Origin: Piscicola geometra | Lineage: Eukaryota > Annelida > Clitellata > Hirudinida > Piscicolidae | Reading direction: 5' to 3' | DNA length: 64,000 nt | Assembly: GCA_943735955.1 (NCBI GenBank) | Contig: OX030965.1 | Coordinates: 4,337,503 to 4,401,502, forward strand | Shown: positions 1 through 19,877 of the stretch, one piece after another | Layout of the letters: each line of letters opens with the position of its first letter | How positions within the stretch are numbered: the stretch's first letter is position 1 | Notes under the pieces: model-generated | What the model saw: the letters and a program-made list of their open reading frames with translations, nothing else | The model's database searches: none | What the model was told of the DNA's origin: nothing | Program-made: the position numbers and the translations under genes

Positions 1-187
1 GTTGCGGTTGTCGATGATGATTTGCCGATGGGTTGTGGTTTGTATCGGGCTGGTTTGGGTGGAAAAAGTTGTAAAATAAATTAATGAAACATGCTATACG
101 CGTGAGTCGATTTTTCCAGTTGTTAATTTAAAGTTGAGATGTAACAAAAATGAAATTGTTGTTGGCAAGATACTGTTATTTTCAAAG

Positions 188-1324
188 TTAATGCAAAAAC
201 TTGGAAGAGGATGAGGAAGAAGAAGACGAAGAAGTTGGTGAGTTTATTTTGCTCTTCGAGTCTCTTCTCCTGCCATTTAAACTTGGCTTTTTTGTATTGT
301 TGTTTTTGTTGTTGTTGAAGATGTTGTTGATGTTGTTGCTGAAATTGTTGATAGTTTTGTTGTTAAATTTGAAGTTGTAACCGTTTTTGTCTTGTTTGTG
401 AGGTTCGTTTGTTATGAATTTGCTTCTATTGTTATTTACAAAGCTAAGTTTCTTGTCTATTGTGGTAGATTCATTTTTTTCGATGCTGAAATTATCTTCA
501 TGATTGGCGTCGTGGTTTTTGCAAATTATTTTTCTTTTTGCACTTGGGATACATTCTTCGAGTTCACTCTGATTGTTGTGGCTATCGTTTCTTTTTTTTC
601 GTTTTGAATACCTAGTAGCAGTCGATATAAACTTATTATTTGAGTTTATGCAATTGTTACTGGTGTTGTTGTGAATGCTACTACTGCTGCTGTTGCTGCT
701 GTTACAGAAGTCATTGAAACTTTTTGGTTTGATTGAAAAAGTGGGAAATTGATCTTTATTATTAGTATTTTTCATTTTATTATTGTTGTAGTTGTGGGTG
801 TGGTTGCCAAGAAGGTGATTTGTGGATTGGTTGTTTTTGTTGCTGGAATTTTGGACATCTTTATTGAGTTTGATGGAGAAGTTATCCTCAGTGTTATTAT
901 TCTTTTTATTGTTCAAATCTTTTAGATTATTATTTTTATTATTTTTATTAAGATTCATTCCATCAATTTCGTCATAAACTTTATTGATTTCATCATTCTT
1001 TTTATCTTTATTATTGTTATTAAATGTTATATTATTATAATATTTATTAAAATTTTTATTATTTGTAAAATTATTATTATCATTATTATTAGCATTATTT
1101 TTATTATTATTATTGCAAATACGGCTCCTCGTTCGAGGGAAGGCTTGCACGGGCAAACTATTTATGACGTCATACGACCACATGAGGTCAGATAGGTCAA
1201 TGGTTCGAAGATCATTACCATCATCGCAATCGTCATCATCATCATCAGCATCATTCTCTCCATCAACAATGCCTTCAGTGACTTTTTTGAAAGAAGTGTC
1301 GTGGTAAAGAAGGTGGGATTTCAT
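188..1324 (-). CDS. Asn-rich low-complexity open frame (hypothetical protein or exon)
   Basis: An uninterrupted 378-codon frame runs from an ATG at 1324-1322 to a TAA at 190-188. I do not recognise it. The first about 70 residues are mixed in composition, with an Asp run (from GTCATC repeats near 1230) followed by the segment DLSDLMWSYDVINSLPVQAF. The rest is dominated by Asn and Lys runs, a Ser run near residue 215 and a terminal poly-Ser stretch. Asn-rich runs also occur in the better supported minus-strand gene at 22.3-39.5 kb, so such composition is compatible with real coding sequence here. No polypyrimidine-AG acceptor precedes the ATG and no clear donor lies near the 3' end, so it could be a single exon. 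AT-rich trinucleotide repeats can also keep a frame open by chance. The mixed N-terminal part is the best argument for coding. Confidence 0.35.
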   Translation of the reverse strand: MKSHLLYHDTSFKKVTEGIVDGENDADDDDDDCDDGNDLRTIDLSDLMWSYDVINSLPVQAFPRTRSRICNNNNKNNANNNDNNNFTNNKNFNKYYNNITFNNNNKDKKNDEINKVYDEIDGMNLNKNNKNNNLKDLNNKKNNNTEDNFSIKLNKDVQNSSNKNNQSTNHLLGNHTHNYNNNKMKNTNNKDQFPTFSIKPKSFNDFCNSSNSSSSSIHNNTSNNCINSNNKFISTATRYSKRKKRNDSHNNQSELEECIPSAKRKIICKNHDANHEDNFSIEKNESTTIDKKLSFVNNNRSKFITNEPHKQDKNGYNFKFNNKTINNFSNNINNIFNNNKNNNTKKPSLNGRRRDSKSKINSPTSSSSSSSSSSKFLH

Positions 1325-1865
1325 GCTTTTGTTTTTCTTTTTTTTTAATGAATATTTTATTTATTATCACTTTTGTTATTTTTGTTGTTAGTCTTACCTC
1401 GATTTTTTACAGATTGATTCAAATAGTTTTTTTGGTCTTTAAAATGACAATGATAGTTTTTCCAGTTTGTATTTTATATTCGATGCATGTTTATGACTTA
1501 TCTTTATTTTGTTTCGAGAAAAACGTTCTGCGTGTAAACCTTTAGTTTTTCAAGGATAATAGAGAATGATTAACTTAAAAAATGTAAAATTTTAATAATT
1601 GGAATCATAATCAGGCAATCACAGTTTATCTTTCTATTACTTTTATTTTTTCTACAACCATCATAACCACCACCTTCGTTCCATCACTCTTAAAATCATT
1701 ATCATGACCATTACCATCATTACTAACACTCGCTTCATCGTCATCAACACCACCCTCAAAGTACCCTCATCGCTTACACTTTCGCTTGAAACAGACATTA
1801 AAGAATCAATTTGAATCGTTTACCGGATCAATTAAAGTTTACATCTTTCTTCGGGCAAGGCTTCG
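1325..1865. other. AT-rich spacer without recognisable gene
   Basis: I see no splice-bordered open frame and no repeat family here. The right end (about 1665-1790) becomes CATC/ACC-rich and leads into the large ACT array. Confidence 0.5.
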
Positions 1866-2910
<1,045 letters not shown>

Positions 2911-2911
2911 A

Positions 2912-3480
2912 TTTTACTTTTCGACTCAACATAAACGACTGACCAGCTTTTCGGCCAAATAGGGTTTAAAATAGTGTGTTGCTATTGAATTGATATCAAG
3001 ATATCATTTTGTCCATTCAATGTAGACCACATAGCCAAAATACGTGTTACAAAACACTGAAAAGGAAAAAAATTAATTAATTTTGAAATTATTTTTTGGC
3101 ATGAACGCACTTATTCGGTTAAATAAATAAAAATTAAAATGTAAATATTTTCTAACAGAGAAAAAAAAGATTCGGTGATTCGACAAAACTCTAAATGTTA
3201 AATAAATTTCAGTCTTATTGATTTTCTATACTCATGAAAAACAATTGGTGTCACGTTGCATAATGTCACAAGGTCTGACTTAATCATTATTTTGTAATAT
3301 TATGTTTTTTTTTTAAAAAGAAAAATTTCTTATTTTTATCAACTCTTCTTTCAGAGTTTTGATGTGATATTATCAGAGCCCAAGATCGAATAAATATTCG
3401 GATGAAAATATATAAATAAATGGGGGGGGAGAATGGTTAAATGTATTATGTCATATATAAAAGTGAATGTAAATCTATTG
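2912..3480. other. AT-rich spacer
   Basis: Nothing recognisable: no splice-bordered open frame, RNA gene or repeat unit was seen. Confidence 0.4.
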
Positions 3481-3486
3481 CAGAAT

Positions 3487-3850
3487 TATTGTAGATGAAT
3501 GGATGAATGTAAGATGGGATAGATGATTGGATGATTGAATGAATGAATGTAAGATGGGATAGATGATTGAATGAATGAATGGATGTATTGGTGGGTTGGA
3601 ATATGGATTAATTAATAGATGGATAGACAAAATATTGAACAAATGGTTTGATAAATAAATAGATAAATGAATGGGTTTGTGGCTGAATGACAAATGGAAT
3701 AATGGATGTGATAATAAATAAATGGATGAATGAATTGATAGATAAATTAATAAAATTATAATGAATGAAGAAATGGATAAATGAATAAATGGATTAAATG
3801 AATGAATGAATGGTTAGATGGTTAGATGAGTGGTTGTTTGCCCAGTTATG
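3487..3850. repeat. Degenerate GGAT/GAAT tetranucleotide satellite
   Basis: Irregular alternation of GGAT, GAAT, AGAT and TAAA tetranucleotides with a longer unit, GAATGTAAGATGGGATAGAT, present twice around 3500-3570. Frames open through it are repeat shadows. Confidence 0.85.
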
Positions 3851-3894
3851 GTTAGAGTGGATGTGTTTGTTCAGGATGAATGAGAATCAATATA

Positions 3895-4110
3895 CTGCTG
3901 CTTCTATTGATGAGAATTTATAATGATAATAAGATGATAATAGGATGATGATAACAGAATGAGGAGAATGAGAAAGATGACGATAGTGATGATGATAAAA
4001 TAGGAGATGATGATGGTAGTGATGATGATAAAAATGAAGTTTATGATGATAAAGAAGGGGATGATGATAACGAAGAAGCTGACGATAGTGATGGTTGTGA
4101 TGATGTCACA
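3895..4110. repeat. Degenerate GATGATAA-type repeat
   Basis: GAT/GATA-rich imperfect repeat flanking the telomere-like zone. It has no coding appearance. Confidence 0.7.
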
Positions 4111-4388
4111 ATGATAAGTCTATTAATATACAAATTAAAAACAACTCAATCAACTGTCACTTTGTTGAAATAATTTGGAAAATCAATTTTATACTAAAAG
4201 TTTAATCATTGTTTTTTCTTTTGTTCAGTTGTGATTTTTTTTTCGTCTTTTCTTTGTCACCAATGCTCAAAAAATGTAGAAATTTAAAAACTGTCAAACT
4301 ATTTTTCATTAATGATTTGTTAGGAAAATATTAAATAATAGTTTCATCATTTAACAGTTAAAATATAATATTGATAATTTATTATTTT

Positions 4389-4567
4389 TCATAGCTTTAA
4401 GAATTTTCATTATCGTCATCCTCATCACTACTACCACCATTATTCCAAATCGGTATTCATCATCATCATCACCCTTACCATTATCATCATCATCATCCCT
4501 AACCATCATCATTATCATCATCATCATCATCATCATCATCATAATCATAATCATCATTATCTTCATA
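4389..4567. repeat. (CAT)n tract left of the telomere-like array
   Basis: Dense CATCAT / CATTATCAT repeat running directly into the CCCTAA array. Confidence 0.85.
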
Positions 4568-4568
4568 A

Positions 4569-4690
4569 CCTTAACCCTAACCCTAACCCTAACCCTAACC
4601 CTAACCCTAACCCTAACCCTAACCCTAACCCTAACCCTAACCCTAACCCTAACCCTAACCCTAACCCTAACCCTAACCCTAACCCTACCC
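4569..4690. repeat. Internal telomeric repeat, (CCCTAA)n = (TTAGGG)n
   Basis: About 20 perfect tandem hexamers CCCTAA, the complement of the TTAGGG telomere repeat used by most animals outside arthropods and nematodes. The array begins after CATAACCTTAA and ends at CCCTACCCTCATC. It is embedded between CAT-type microsatellites, far from any window end, so it is an interstitial telomeric sequence and not a chromosome terminus. Its perfection suggests recent addition or homogenisation, for example telomerase-mediated repair of a double-strand break. Confidence 0.95.
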
Positions 4691-5045
4691 TCATCATCAC
4701 CCTTACCATCATCGTCGTCATCATCCTCCTCCTCCTCATCATCATCATCATCATGACGTATAATGATGCTTTTAATTGCTCAAATGTAAAATGAGAAGGA
4801 AGTGCGTGCTGATACATTCAATAAAGAGAAGCAGAAGATGATGATGATGATGATGATGACGGTTGGGAGGGTGGTGAGAATGATGATGATAGTGATGAAT
4901 GTGTGGATGTTGATGATAATGATGATGGTGATGATGATGATGATTATAATGATGATGATGATGATGATGATGATGGGAGTGGAGATGTTGATGATGATGA
5001 TGGTGGTGGTAATGATGATGATAATGAATGATGATGACGACGATT
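4691..5045. repeat. (CAT)n then (GATGAT)n tracts right of the telomeric array
   Basis: CATCAT/CTCCTC repeats to 4755, a short unique stretch, then ATGATG-rich sequence from about 4836 to 5040. CAT on the left side and ATG on the right side are complementary, so the flanks of the telomeric array could pair. Confidence 0.8.
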
Positions 5046-8000
5046 ATAAAATAAAACATTTAAGAAAAAGTGTTTAAAAAAGTTTTTTTAAATTGAACTT
5101 ACTTCATAGGAGACGACAAAGCTTGAAAATTTCAAAAATGAAAAAAAACAACTTTTAAACTGACCCAAAACCCTGAAATCAAAAACTAAAAACTGTTTAA
5201 AATATTCTCAAACAAAAGAAAAAATTAGTTAAACATGATTTAAATTCTAAAATATCACTTATTAGAGCGTGTAACTCACAACAATTAAATTAAAAAACCT
5301 TGACAGATCATAGATATGTGGATCGTTCCTTCATGTGTGTATTTATATCGTGCTCTCATTGACTTTTATGAATTTGTATTCCTTCTCGCCTCATCAAACA
5401 AACTTATCTGCAGCTTTATTTGCTTAAAAAAAGTAATTATATTTTCAAGTTTTGCTGTCTAAATTTAATTTGTTAACTATTTATTACTTTTTCCAAAAAC
5501 CTTTCTTAAAATTTTTGACAACTATATTTTTTATACCATTAAATTCAATTTACAAAACAAAATTAAATTTTTTATGAAGATATATTCATTTATTGAAACA
5601 TTTGAAGCACAGTTTTATCAGTCTTTTCTAAATATATACAGTATATATATAATATACTAAGTATATAATGTACGTTCCATCCCATTTTGGAACGGCAATA
5701 ATTAAATTTTTAATAAAATATCTAGGAATTAATTCTTTTTGTTTCACCTAAAATTTGTTTAATAAAAAATATTTAATATTTTTTTACATTCATTTTTTTA
5801 AAATTATATTTAAAAATTCTTATTTTGTTAATGAAGAGTGACCAACAGATTTTATGCATTTTTGATAATGTAAAATAAATGAAAAATGCTTTAAAATAAT
5901 CTGAAAAACCCCATTACATTTTGGTATTTTTGGTCCTCATTAAGCTTTTTAACTTCTCTATAAAAAATAATTTGTGTTGAAAATGATTTTCCAAGCATTT
6001 ATAGGAAAATGAGATTTCAAAATATTGCATTCACATCACGATCAGTCAGCTTCAAAAATTAATCACCAAGACGAAAAAGCCACGCAAAACATTCTAAGTT
6101 TTTCAGAATTTTTTTAGTTTTTTGTTGTTTTTGTTTATTTTTATTATTATTGAATTTTATTTATTAATTTAAACGTGATATATTAATTGTATTATTATTT
6201 ATTAAGTTTATGATTATTTATTTATGTAATTATTATCTAATCATTATAATTTTATGAAATAATTATCTAATAATTTATGAATTATATTATTTGATTATTA
6301 TTTTATTTATAATTATTATCTGCTTTTTCAAATATCACCCTGGCGATTGTATTCAATATTCAAATATTTTCTTTCTTTTTTCTTTCAATTATCTCGTAAT
6401 ATCAGGCAATTTGCAAAAGCGTTTAGGAATATTTAAACTAATTTTAACTGTTTCCTTATTGAAATAATTTGTTCAACGTTTTAACAGATTATGATGTTTC
6501 ATAACTGATGTTTTTAAATAATAATTTTTCAAATTTTCGTTCTCAATTTTTAAGATTGCTGATTTTATTAGATTCATTTTGTTTTTTTGAAAAATCAATG
6601 ATTTTTAAAATAAAAAAATTGTTTACAAAAATGTAAATTTTTTTCCTATCATGTCAAAACATTAAAAAAGTTGAACTATCATTTTGTTGAGTTTTTCTGT
6701 ATTTCTTGACATTTTAATTGAACTCTTCAGTGTTTTTCCTCTCTTTGTATTCGAGAAGAACACACTCGCATTTAAATGAGCTTTAATGAACTCAGTAACA
6801 TCGTTTGAAAAGATTTAAAAACACACACACACACACAAACACACAAACACATACTCATGCACACACGCACACACACACACACACGAACGCACAAACATAC
6901 ACCAACACAGAGACGCTTGATCTGCATCTTCTAGACTTGCCAGAGAGATTCTATGGTTTGTGTGATCATTGGATTTACAAGTTTTTCTTTTAATAAATGG
7001 CTATTCACAAGATTCGCTAACAATTAAAACTATTCAAGTATGAAAAACAGCTTACAAAACAAATATAACTTCAAAGCCATTACAAACTACCACAACCACC
7101 TCACACGACAGCCACATCAAACCTCTTCTTCATCATAAATATAAATACCATAGCAACACCATAGCTCCTATGCCATCTCTGTCACATCATGCCACAGCCA
7201 AACTTGAACCAGAGACCAACCTTAACCACACTTTTGACTAGTGAAAGGAAGATCATCGGCTAGGATCTCTTGAGAGGGTTTTCAATAGGTTTTGGTTAAG
7301 GCAAAAAATAAAAGGTTTCCATGTTTTGTGATTTTTTTAGTTTTCGGATTTTAATTGAATTTTTAAAAATATGTTCAGTGCGTCTTATACATGGTATTTT
7401 ACCATAAGTAGTTCAAAATAATAACACCGAAGCTCAACACTATAAAAAATACATTTAAAAAACAGATAATGGCAATCTAAAAATAAAATTTTAAAAAAAT
7501 AAATATACTTTTTTCACTTAAAACTGAATCTATTTCAATTCTCAAACGTTGTGTCATATTGAGCACTATTACATAAAATTGATGAACCGATCGAAATAAA
7601 TTAGAGTTCATAAATTAGAATTTATGGCATTTATGGTACAATATGAAATCTCTCTGATACATTAAAAAAGAGTTTTTGTGTGATTTTATAAGTTTTTTCG
7701 AACTTATAAATAATTTTTCGGTATTTATCATTAATCTAAGATAGGAATCTTAAAAAATTTAAGTCTGATGAAATATATTTTTTAAGATGGATTTGGAACT
7801 AAAGTTGTCAACCATCGAAGAAAGAGAGAGTTTCCCTAAATGGGTTAGAAGTTTGTTTTTCTTTTCAAACGTTTTATAAAACCAAATGATTTAGTCTGCA
7901 CCTATTGTGCTACAGTGGCTTGGTAGCTTAAAGAGCTTAACTTATCTATAACCAGATGAAACATTGACAGACGGAGAGAAGGGGTTTGGAAGGGTTAAAC

Positions 8001-8680
8001 TTTCATTGAATATTTTGTTGAACCCTTCAAAATATATGAAGAATTACGCTATGAGCAATTACCTATTCCCGCCAATCCTTTCACCAATAAAAAATAAAAT
8101 CTTAAATGAAAAAGTACTAAGTTATTTCAGCGTCATTCTCGCGGGCCCCTAATTCGTGCTTTAAAAATACATTTGGAAAACAGTGATTATTTTTTTTATT
8201 TTTTTTAGTCTTTATTCATCACGGTTTGACAGACGCAGGCCATTATATTAATGTAATTTTAATTATAGTATTTAATCGTTTGTGAGGTCCAAGATATAAG
8301 ATCTGTGTTATATCAAAATAACTCAGTTATGCAATGAACCTTTTAGAATAGTTAAGTATGAAAGCTTGCTTCAAAGTGAAGTTCAATAGACGATCTATAA
8401 CTTATAAACTAAATGATCACAGAAACGTTGGCAGAATAATGCCAGCTAGTTTTACTAAAAAAGATTTCACTAAAAAATTTTGCATTTATTTATTAATTAT
8501 AAAGTTTTTAATAAGTTTTTATGAACTTTATATGGTCAAAAGATGATTGTTTCTTTCAACAATGTTTTTAGCCTTCGTTTGCATTCTTAAAAAGTTTGTT
8601 TCACATTTTTACTCTGTTTTTAAAGAATTAAGTCTATAAAGAATAAAGAAAATTACTTTGTTTATCCACCATCTAATTAC
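5046..8680. other. Gene-poor AT-rich region
   Basis: Mostly A/T homopolymer-rich DNA. A (CA)n-type tract lies at about 6822-6905. The only less AT-biased island (about 7080-7290) shows no clear exon. Short open frames near 7964 and 8358 lack codon-like composition and were not annotated. Confidence 0.5.
6822..6905. repeat. (CA)n microsatellite, interrupted
   Basis: CA dinucleotides with A and G interruptions. Confidence 0.9.
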
Positions 8681-8683
8681 CAT

Positions 8684-8835
8684 GGGCGGCGATCCTGGGG
8701 ACGTCTTGGGGTCCGGATTCCCATAGTTTTTGGTAGTGAAGGGATCCATCTTAATGGTCCAGACACCAGGGCTCTTCCAGGTTCACCGTCTATGCTGGGT
8801 AAGACCCCGTCAAGATTTGCAGCAGATCGCCGCCC
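8684..8835 (+). mobile_element. 152-bp element with 11-bp terminal inverted repeats (MITE-like), copy 1
   Basis: A GC-rich island in AT-rich DNA. It begins GGGCGGCGATC (8684-8694) and ends GATCGCCGCCC (8825-8835), which are perfect inverted repeats. A clearly related copy lies in inverse orientation at about 58483-58632: both share TACCATGGGCGGCGATCC at the left, GGGGTCCGGAT about 25 bp in, CTTAATGGT near the middle, and CAAGATT.GCAGCAG near the right end. No coding capacity. The size, inverted termini and dispersed copies suggest a miniature inverted-repeat transposon. I could not identify a certain target-site duplication, so the superfamily is open. Confidence 0.7.
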
Positions 8836-9317
8836 CTGCTCATTACATTATATTATACTGTGGGCCATTAAAAACATGCCACCGTATATAACTTTGGCAA
8901 TGTAAATCGAATTTCAAATATATTTCACTGTTTGGCCCAGAAATGAATAGTGAATATGATTTCACAAAAATTTATTTTTATTTTTTTAAATATGCAGTAT
9001 CATTACTAAGTGAAACTGAAAAAAGTGTGAAAATAGCGAAAAATATCATGTAAAACACATAAAAAGATTTTACTTTATTATTCTTCTTTTTATATATTTC
9101 AATTCGTAAAAATAATGGGGGGGTTTTCACTTTGTATGTTATTTACGTATCTTTTTCGCTATTTTCTCACTTAATTCAGTTTCATTAGGTACTGGAGTTT
9201 AGAAGGGCCAAAATAAATGTTTAGAAATAATTATTTCGCATTTATTTCTGAATTTAAAAATATATAAGTTCATTTACATTTTCAAAGCTATGTACAAATA
9301 AGGTTCTAGGATATAAA
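8836..9317. other. AT-rich spacer
   Basis: No gene, RNA or repeat recognised. Confidence 0.4.
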
Positions 9318-9800
9318 GACTTCGGATAAAAAGTCTTCAGAATAAAAAGTTTTCAGGATAAAAAGTGTTCGCGATAAAAAGTCTTCAGGATAAAGTTTTC
9401 AGAATGAAAAGACTTCAGAAAAAAATCTTCCAAAAATTAATTTTTAAAGAAAAATACGTTATTAATACGTGATCCTTGAAACTTAAAGAATAAAATTTAA
9501 CACTTTTATCTTATGTTTACTATATTTTTTTCGTTCAATTTCGAAATAGCATTTGAATATATTTGTCTTCTATTGGATATTTCCAACATAAGCTAAAAAA
9601 TATTTTAAATAACTAGTTAGTCTTTTTATTATTATTTATTAATTAAACTTGTTTTTACAAATAATTTTACATTAATTTAAATTAATAAAATTATATAAAA
9701 AGTTTTTTTTAATGAAAATATTTTTTTGAAGACTTTTTATCCTAAAGACTTTTAATCTGAATACTTTTTTTTCTGAAGACTTTTTATCCGTCTACCAGTG
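9318..9800. mobile_element. Inverted clusters of a GGATAAAAAGTCTTCA motif around an AT-rich core
   Basis: Left cluster (about 9318-9425): six or seven variants of GGATAAAAAGTCTTCA in tandem. Right cluster (about 9727-9792): four variants in the opposite orientation (TGAAGACTTTTTATCC). The core between them is about 300 bp of plain AT-rich DNA without an open frame. Opposed subterminal motif clusters are typical of non-autonomous DNA transposons such as hAT or Mutator-type MITEs, where they bind transposase. Clean terminal repeats and target duplications were not found, so the borders are approximate. Confidence 0.45.
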
Positions 9801-10476
9801 GTCCACAGTGTAGATTATTTCTTCCTGATTTACCTCGAAGTCACTTATCTTATATTAAATACAATTTTTTTTAAACAATTAAATAAATACATTTAAAATA
9901 GAATTTTTTTAAAATTATAAATATTTTGCTCTAAATTCCTTATCCTTGAGTTTCGGGTACTTTGTAGCGTAAACTTTATAACTTACTTCTAAATAACCTT
10001 GTTTCTTTTTTCATCAAACCCATCCTTTTACTGCTGAAAACTAATTTTTCTTATATTTAATTTAAAAAGACATTTTACGAGCAATATTGTAATAAAACTT
10101 AAAAGAGTTTTAAATAAAAAATGGTTAGAATTTGAACCTTAAAAGTTTTAAGTTAAAACTTTTAAAATGTAAAGCCTTTTAAATTAAAAGGCTTTACATT
10201 TTAAAACCCAAATATAATTTATTTTGTGAATTATGCATTATTAACTCTAAACTATATTGAAACTGAACATTTTTATTTCTAGTTTCCAATTCATGCTCTG
10301 AATTTCAGAAGAAAAAAATATTCACAAAAATTCATTATCTTCAAGATTTATAAAGATAAATTTAAGTTAGGAAACAACAGCATATTTTAATATAAAAAAA
10401 AATTTTTTTTTGATTTTAAGTCTTAAAATTCCCACATAAAATTCCCCATAAAATTCCCACACTCAAACTCTGGCAG
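9801..10476. other. AT-rich region upstream of the UGPase exon
   Basis: Sequence upstream of the first recognised UGPase exon. Around 10120-10200 a short inverted pair (TTTAAATTAAAAGGC / GCCTTTTAATTTAAA type) is visible. A 5' non-coding or short coding first exon of the gene is expected here or further upstream but was not identified. Confidence 0.4.
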
Positions 10477-17354
<6,878 letters not shown>

Positions 17355-18640
17355 ATGCACAAAAAATTTGTTTTTTTAAAGTAACTATTTTTTTTTCTTT
17401 TTTTTAGTTTTTCAAATATATATATATATCTTTTTTTCGTTTTACCATTCAACACTATCAATGGTTTATTTGAGTTATTAATCTGATTTGTTTTTTATTT
17501 TTATTTAATTAATTTATTTAAATATTTATTATTTATTATTATCATAAATAGTTTGGTATTACATTGGTATTAGTGGTGTTTCGGTTCTATTAGTATGAAA
17601 TTATTTTTATTAATATTATTACTACTTCTATTGAGTTTCGCTCACAATTCTTTATTATTTTTTCACTTATGATATTGCTTCATCTTACAAGTAGACTTAG
17701 TAATATTACTTGATTGGTTTGCTTCTATATGAGAGTGTTAATCACCATTTATATATATTTTTTGAAATTTATTTTACTAAAATTGTACAGTAAAGTGTGC
17801 AATACACATTTGTTTGACACTGAGCATATAAAATAACTTGTTTCTTTTGTTTTTTTTTCTAATTTTAATTAATATTATGGTATATATTATAATTCATTCT
17901 TAATATAATTGTTTTAATTGACCTATTATGCCATAATAATCATTGAATATTTAATTGTAAATTAATTTTTAATTTAGAAAAAACGCTCAATTTCTCAAAC
18001 TTCCCTATACCAAGCTTGCTAAAATGGCTTAAATGGATTGAATGAAACTTTTAATTAGTTATCAGATTAACCTTAATCATTCTACTAATCATTTTACTAA
18101 TCATTCTACTAAGATTTGAAATTAATATTTAATAAACAATTAACTAAAATAAATTATCTTTTAATGGTTTCACAGTTCTTGAATTTCACTCACGAAAGCA
18201 TTTATTTCGCCTATTGAGGTTGTAATGGGATTAAATGATTGTATCAATGCCTTAATTTGATTGAAAGAGTTGAAATATATATTAATGATTTGAAATATTT
18301 TATCTTATTAACCGTTCAAGCAATACTCTATCCAGTATTTATTTGAATAAAATCGGATTTATCGAAGAAAAAACAAAGAATTTTTTAAATATATTTATTT
18401 TGAACGAGGTTAGTTTAAAAAAACTCATTAAAAATACTTTTGAAAAAGTTCAAACACAATTTAAAAAATTATTTTCCAATTTGGTTTGGTAAGAATGCGT
18501 TTTTGAATGGAAAGCTCATTCTGATAATTCTTTTACTAATTAAGCAACATTATGAATAAAAAAATGAAATATAAAATATTCACAAATATTATTCTTGTTT
18601 TTGAATGCCTAATTAAAGCAATATTATTGCATTTTTGGGT
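17355..18640. other. UGPase 3' flank and AT-rich spacer
   Basis: A/T-rich DNA after the UGPase stop. The first AATAAA I see downstream is far away (18131), so the real polyadenylation signal may be a variant. No other gene is visible. Confidence 0.45.
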
Positions 18641-18840
18641 GAACGGATAGTCGAGTGTGTAACGACTCTCGGCTTGACGAACGGTCAATGGTCCAAGGTT
18701 CGAGTGCAACCGATGCCCTAGTAGCCCATGGGCTCCAAGTGAATAATTTGCACCCTGAGTGGCCTGGAAGCCCGTTTGGCTTTTGTGCTCTATGAATATA
18801 ACAATAATAATATTCATTATTATTAATATAATAATTAGAT
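18641..18840 (+). mobile_element. tRNA-derived SINE-like unit
   Basis: A GC-richer block of about 150 bp in AT-rich DNA. It carries an A-box-like TAGTCGAGTG (18648-18657) and a B-box-like GGTTCGAGTGC (18697-18707) about 40 bp apart, the spacing of an RNA polymerase III tRNA promoter. A unique body (GCCCTAGTAGCCCATGGGCT...) follows, then CTCTATGAATATAACAATAATAAT and an AT-rich tail, as in many invertebrate SINEs. It does not fold into a proper tRNA by eye, so a tRNA gene is unlikely. No second copy was found in this window. Confidence 0.45.
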
Positions 18841-19877
18841 TCAACACGTTCTTAATTCGAAGCAGAAAAAATTCTGAGAAGTATTAAAAGCGTCTAATTG
18901 AGTTTTATGTACAATAATAATGTTGAGAATAAATTGATTTAGTTGAATATATAATAATAATAAAATCAGGTAAAAAGATAATTAATTAAGATATTAAATT
19001 ATCTGTTCAAAAATATAAAAAATCTTAAAAAGGAAGAATAATAAATATTGAAAATAAAATTAGTCAAATGCTATAAAAGTAGAGTATTAAATATTTTAAA
19101 AATAATTTATTAGAAAAAATGATGGAATTTAATTGAAATTGTTTTTTGTTCACAGTGGTGAAAGTATGACCGATGGCATCATTTTTTGTTGATGATTGTG
19201 GGGGTGTTGTTGTGGTTGTGGTTTTTGAAGAGATTTTAAATCTGGGTTTTTATATTATTGTTGTTGTTTTGATGATGGTAATGAGGTACAACTATGCTGT
19301 TTTAGTTGTTGATGTAATTTCTGTGGTTTTTATAGTAGTTCTATCTGGTAATAAATTATGCTGGCTATATTCAAGGATATGTAATTTTTATAAGAAAGTT
19401 AATTTGTAAGAAAATGTGTTAACATGTTTTTAGTTCTTGAATTATCTTTTTTTTAAATGTTGTTGAAATATTTTTGTAATATTTAGTAGTTTTGGTTGTT
19501 AATGTTGTTCTTAGACGATCATCAACAACTTATCACATGGAATAGTCTAAAAAACGAAATTCCAATCGAAGAACAAAATCAATTCAAAAAATAAAATTAT
19601 TTATATATATATTTTGCAATTATTATATTCAAAGCATTTAATCATAGTAAAAAAATTATTTTTAAAAAATCGAAAATATGTTAAATTAAATGATTAGTTT
19701 TGAAGTAATAATGATTTTATTACTGATAATTACACGAATACTGGATGCGAATAATTACTAATACTAATTCTAGCAGTATTAACGATATTAGATAATATAA
19801 AAAAATGTATTAATAAATTGTAGTTGCCAGGGATTAATATATTATTATAATTATTATTATTGCTATTAATATTATTA
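18841..19877. other. AT-rich spacer
   Basis: No gene recognised. The frame at about 19173-19409 is GTTGTT-rich and judged random. Confidence 0.4.

Noticed and set aside
4563..5077. Open frames with Gly-Leu, Met and His runs
   Set aside because: They are shadows of the telomeric hexamers and the CAT/ATG microsatellites.
18641..18715. Functional tRNA gene
   Set aside because: A- and B-box-like motifs exist, but I could not pair the acceptor and anticodon stems. A SINE is more likely.
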